Made by a program: the position numbers and the translations under genes
Part shown: positions 34,511-34,844 of the stretch, piece by piece
Numbering within the stretch: the first letter of the stretch is position 1
How the letters are laid out: every line of letters begins with the position of its first letter
Origin: a bacterium UBP15_UBA6099
GTDB taxonomy: Bacteria > UBP15 > UBA6099
Direction: 5' to 3'
Length of the DNA: 34,844 nucleotides
Assembly: GCA_002435745.1 (NCBI GenBank)
Contig: DIWT01000013.1
Coordinates: forward strand, 54,580 to 89,423
The notes under the pieces: generated by a model
Database searches by the model: none
What the model saw: the letters and a program-made list of their open reading frames with translations, nothing else
Told to the model about the DNA's origin: nothing

Positions 34511-34844
34511 TTATTACTCCCGGAGTTTTTCCCACAGGCAGGAAAACCATTTCAAAGTTTTCCCTTAATCGCCATGCCTTTATAAACGCCTCCGGCGGCC
34601 AAAGAGAAACTTTTGAAAAAGTTTCTCTTTGGAATCTCTTCAAAACGTTTCGATGGTCGTCGGGAGTGAATCGCTGACGCGATTCCCTCCCGACGCCCCA
34701 TGTAAAATCATTTAAGAATAAGATTCCACTGAAAACCCTTTCCCAATATCTTTTCACATGAGCGCGGCGGTGCACAGGCGCGAACGCGCCCGCTCCGCCG
34801 CGCGCTTCGAAACGTTTTGAACCCGAATCCGTCGTTAAGATTCG
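34511..34844. other. Gene-free end region packed with palindromes
   Basis: This 334-base stretch to the window edge contains no supported gene. It holds GGAAAAC/GTTTTCC (34541-34563); a 16-bp perfect palindrome beginning CCAAAGAG (34599-34632); 17-bp arms with one mismatch (34658-34674 and 34679-34695); a GC-rich hairpin region (34761-34810); and CGAATC/GATTCG (34824-34844). Any of the first three may end the hydrolase transcript, though none has a strong T-run. Confidence 0.7.
34599..34844. repeat. Second cluster of palindromic modules
   Basis: The order is the same as at 30063-30262: a GAGAAACTTTTGAAAAAG palindrome with trailing TTCAAAACG (34599-34647), then AATATCTTTTCACATGA (34745-34761), which is the reverse complement of the 30159-30175 module with one mismatch in 17, then CGAATC/GATTCG (34824-34844). 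The middle module is inverted relative to the first cluster. Confidence 0.65.

Overview
The window is GC-rich and comes from a diderm (Gram-negative type) bacterium. The evidence for diderm is an LptA-like/LptB/LptF lipopolysaccharide-export run, a heptosyltransferase-like GT9 enzyme with GT4 partners, and a signal-peptide-bearing giant fibre protein. Nothing here fixes the phylum. The mix (FapA fused to a receiver domain, a stand-alone HPt, GAF-GAF-HD-GYP, an ANTAR response regulator, a YadA-head/tail-fibre protein, many intergenic palindromes) would suit an environmental, probably uncultured lineage. I see no tRNA, rRNA, CRISPR array, transposase or phage module.

Layout. 1-6845 (minus): the 5' end of a DUF255/YyaL-like thioredoxin-domain gene, downstream of a 2142-residue secreted repeat protein. 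7150-8942: a small metallo-beta-lactamase hydrolase and a convergent alpha/beta hydrolase. 9035-11725 (minus): an 896-residue exported transglutaminase-fold protein. 11922-16911 (plus): phosphopentomutase, LptA-like protein, LptB, LptF/G permease and long-form ribosome hibernation factor. 16912-17294: a gene-free stretch with hairpin repeats. 17295-21095 (minus): a three-gene signalling operon (FapA-receiver, HPt, GAF-GAF-HD-GYP) behind a good sigma70-type promoter. 21311-22935 (plus): a tiny cysteine-rich protein translationally coupled to an NPP-type phosphodiesterase. 23107-24051: a YhcC-type radical SAM protein. 24241-26480 (minus): coupled GT9 and GT4 glycosyltransferases. 26619-27122: nitroreductase. 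27262-30034 (plus): formyltransferase, GT4 and amidohydrolase joined by ATGA overlaps. 30305-31682 (minus): ANTAR regulator, unknown protein and single-domain receiver. 31911-33389 (minus): a B12-type radical SAM protein. 33701-34510 (plus): a second metallo-beta-lactamase hydrolase.

How it fits together. Three blocks serve the cell surface: LPS export, the GT9/GT4 pair, and the formyltransferase-GT4-amidohydrolase unit, with the giant fibre as a possible surface structure. Two separate receiver-based operons supply signalling, one of them joining phosphorelay parts to a cyclic-di-GMP phosphodiesterase-type domain and a FapA beta-helix.

The least explained features are the intergenic repeats. 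One is a 104-bp element whose hairpin stem changes by compensatory substitution between copies. Another is a set of palindromic modules that recur in the same order in two intergenic regions.
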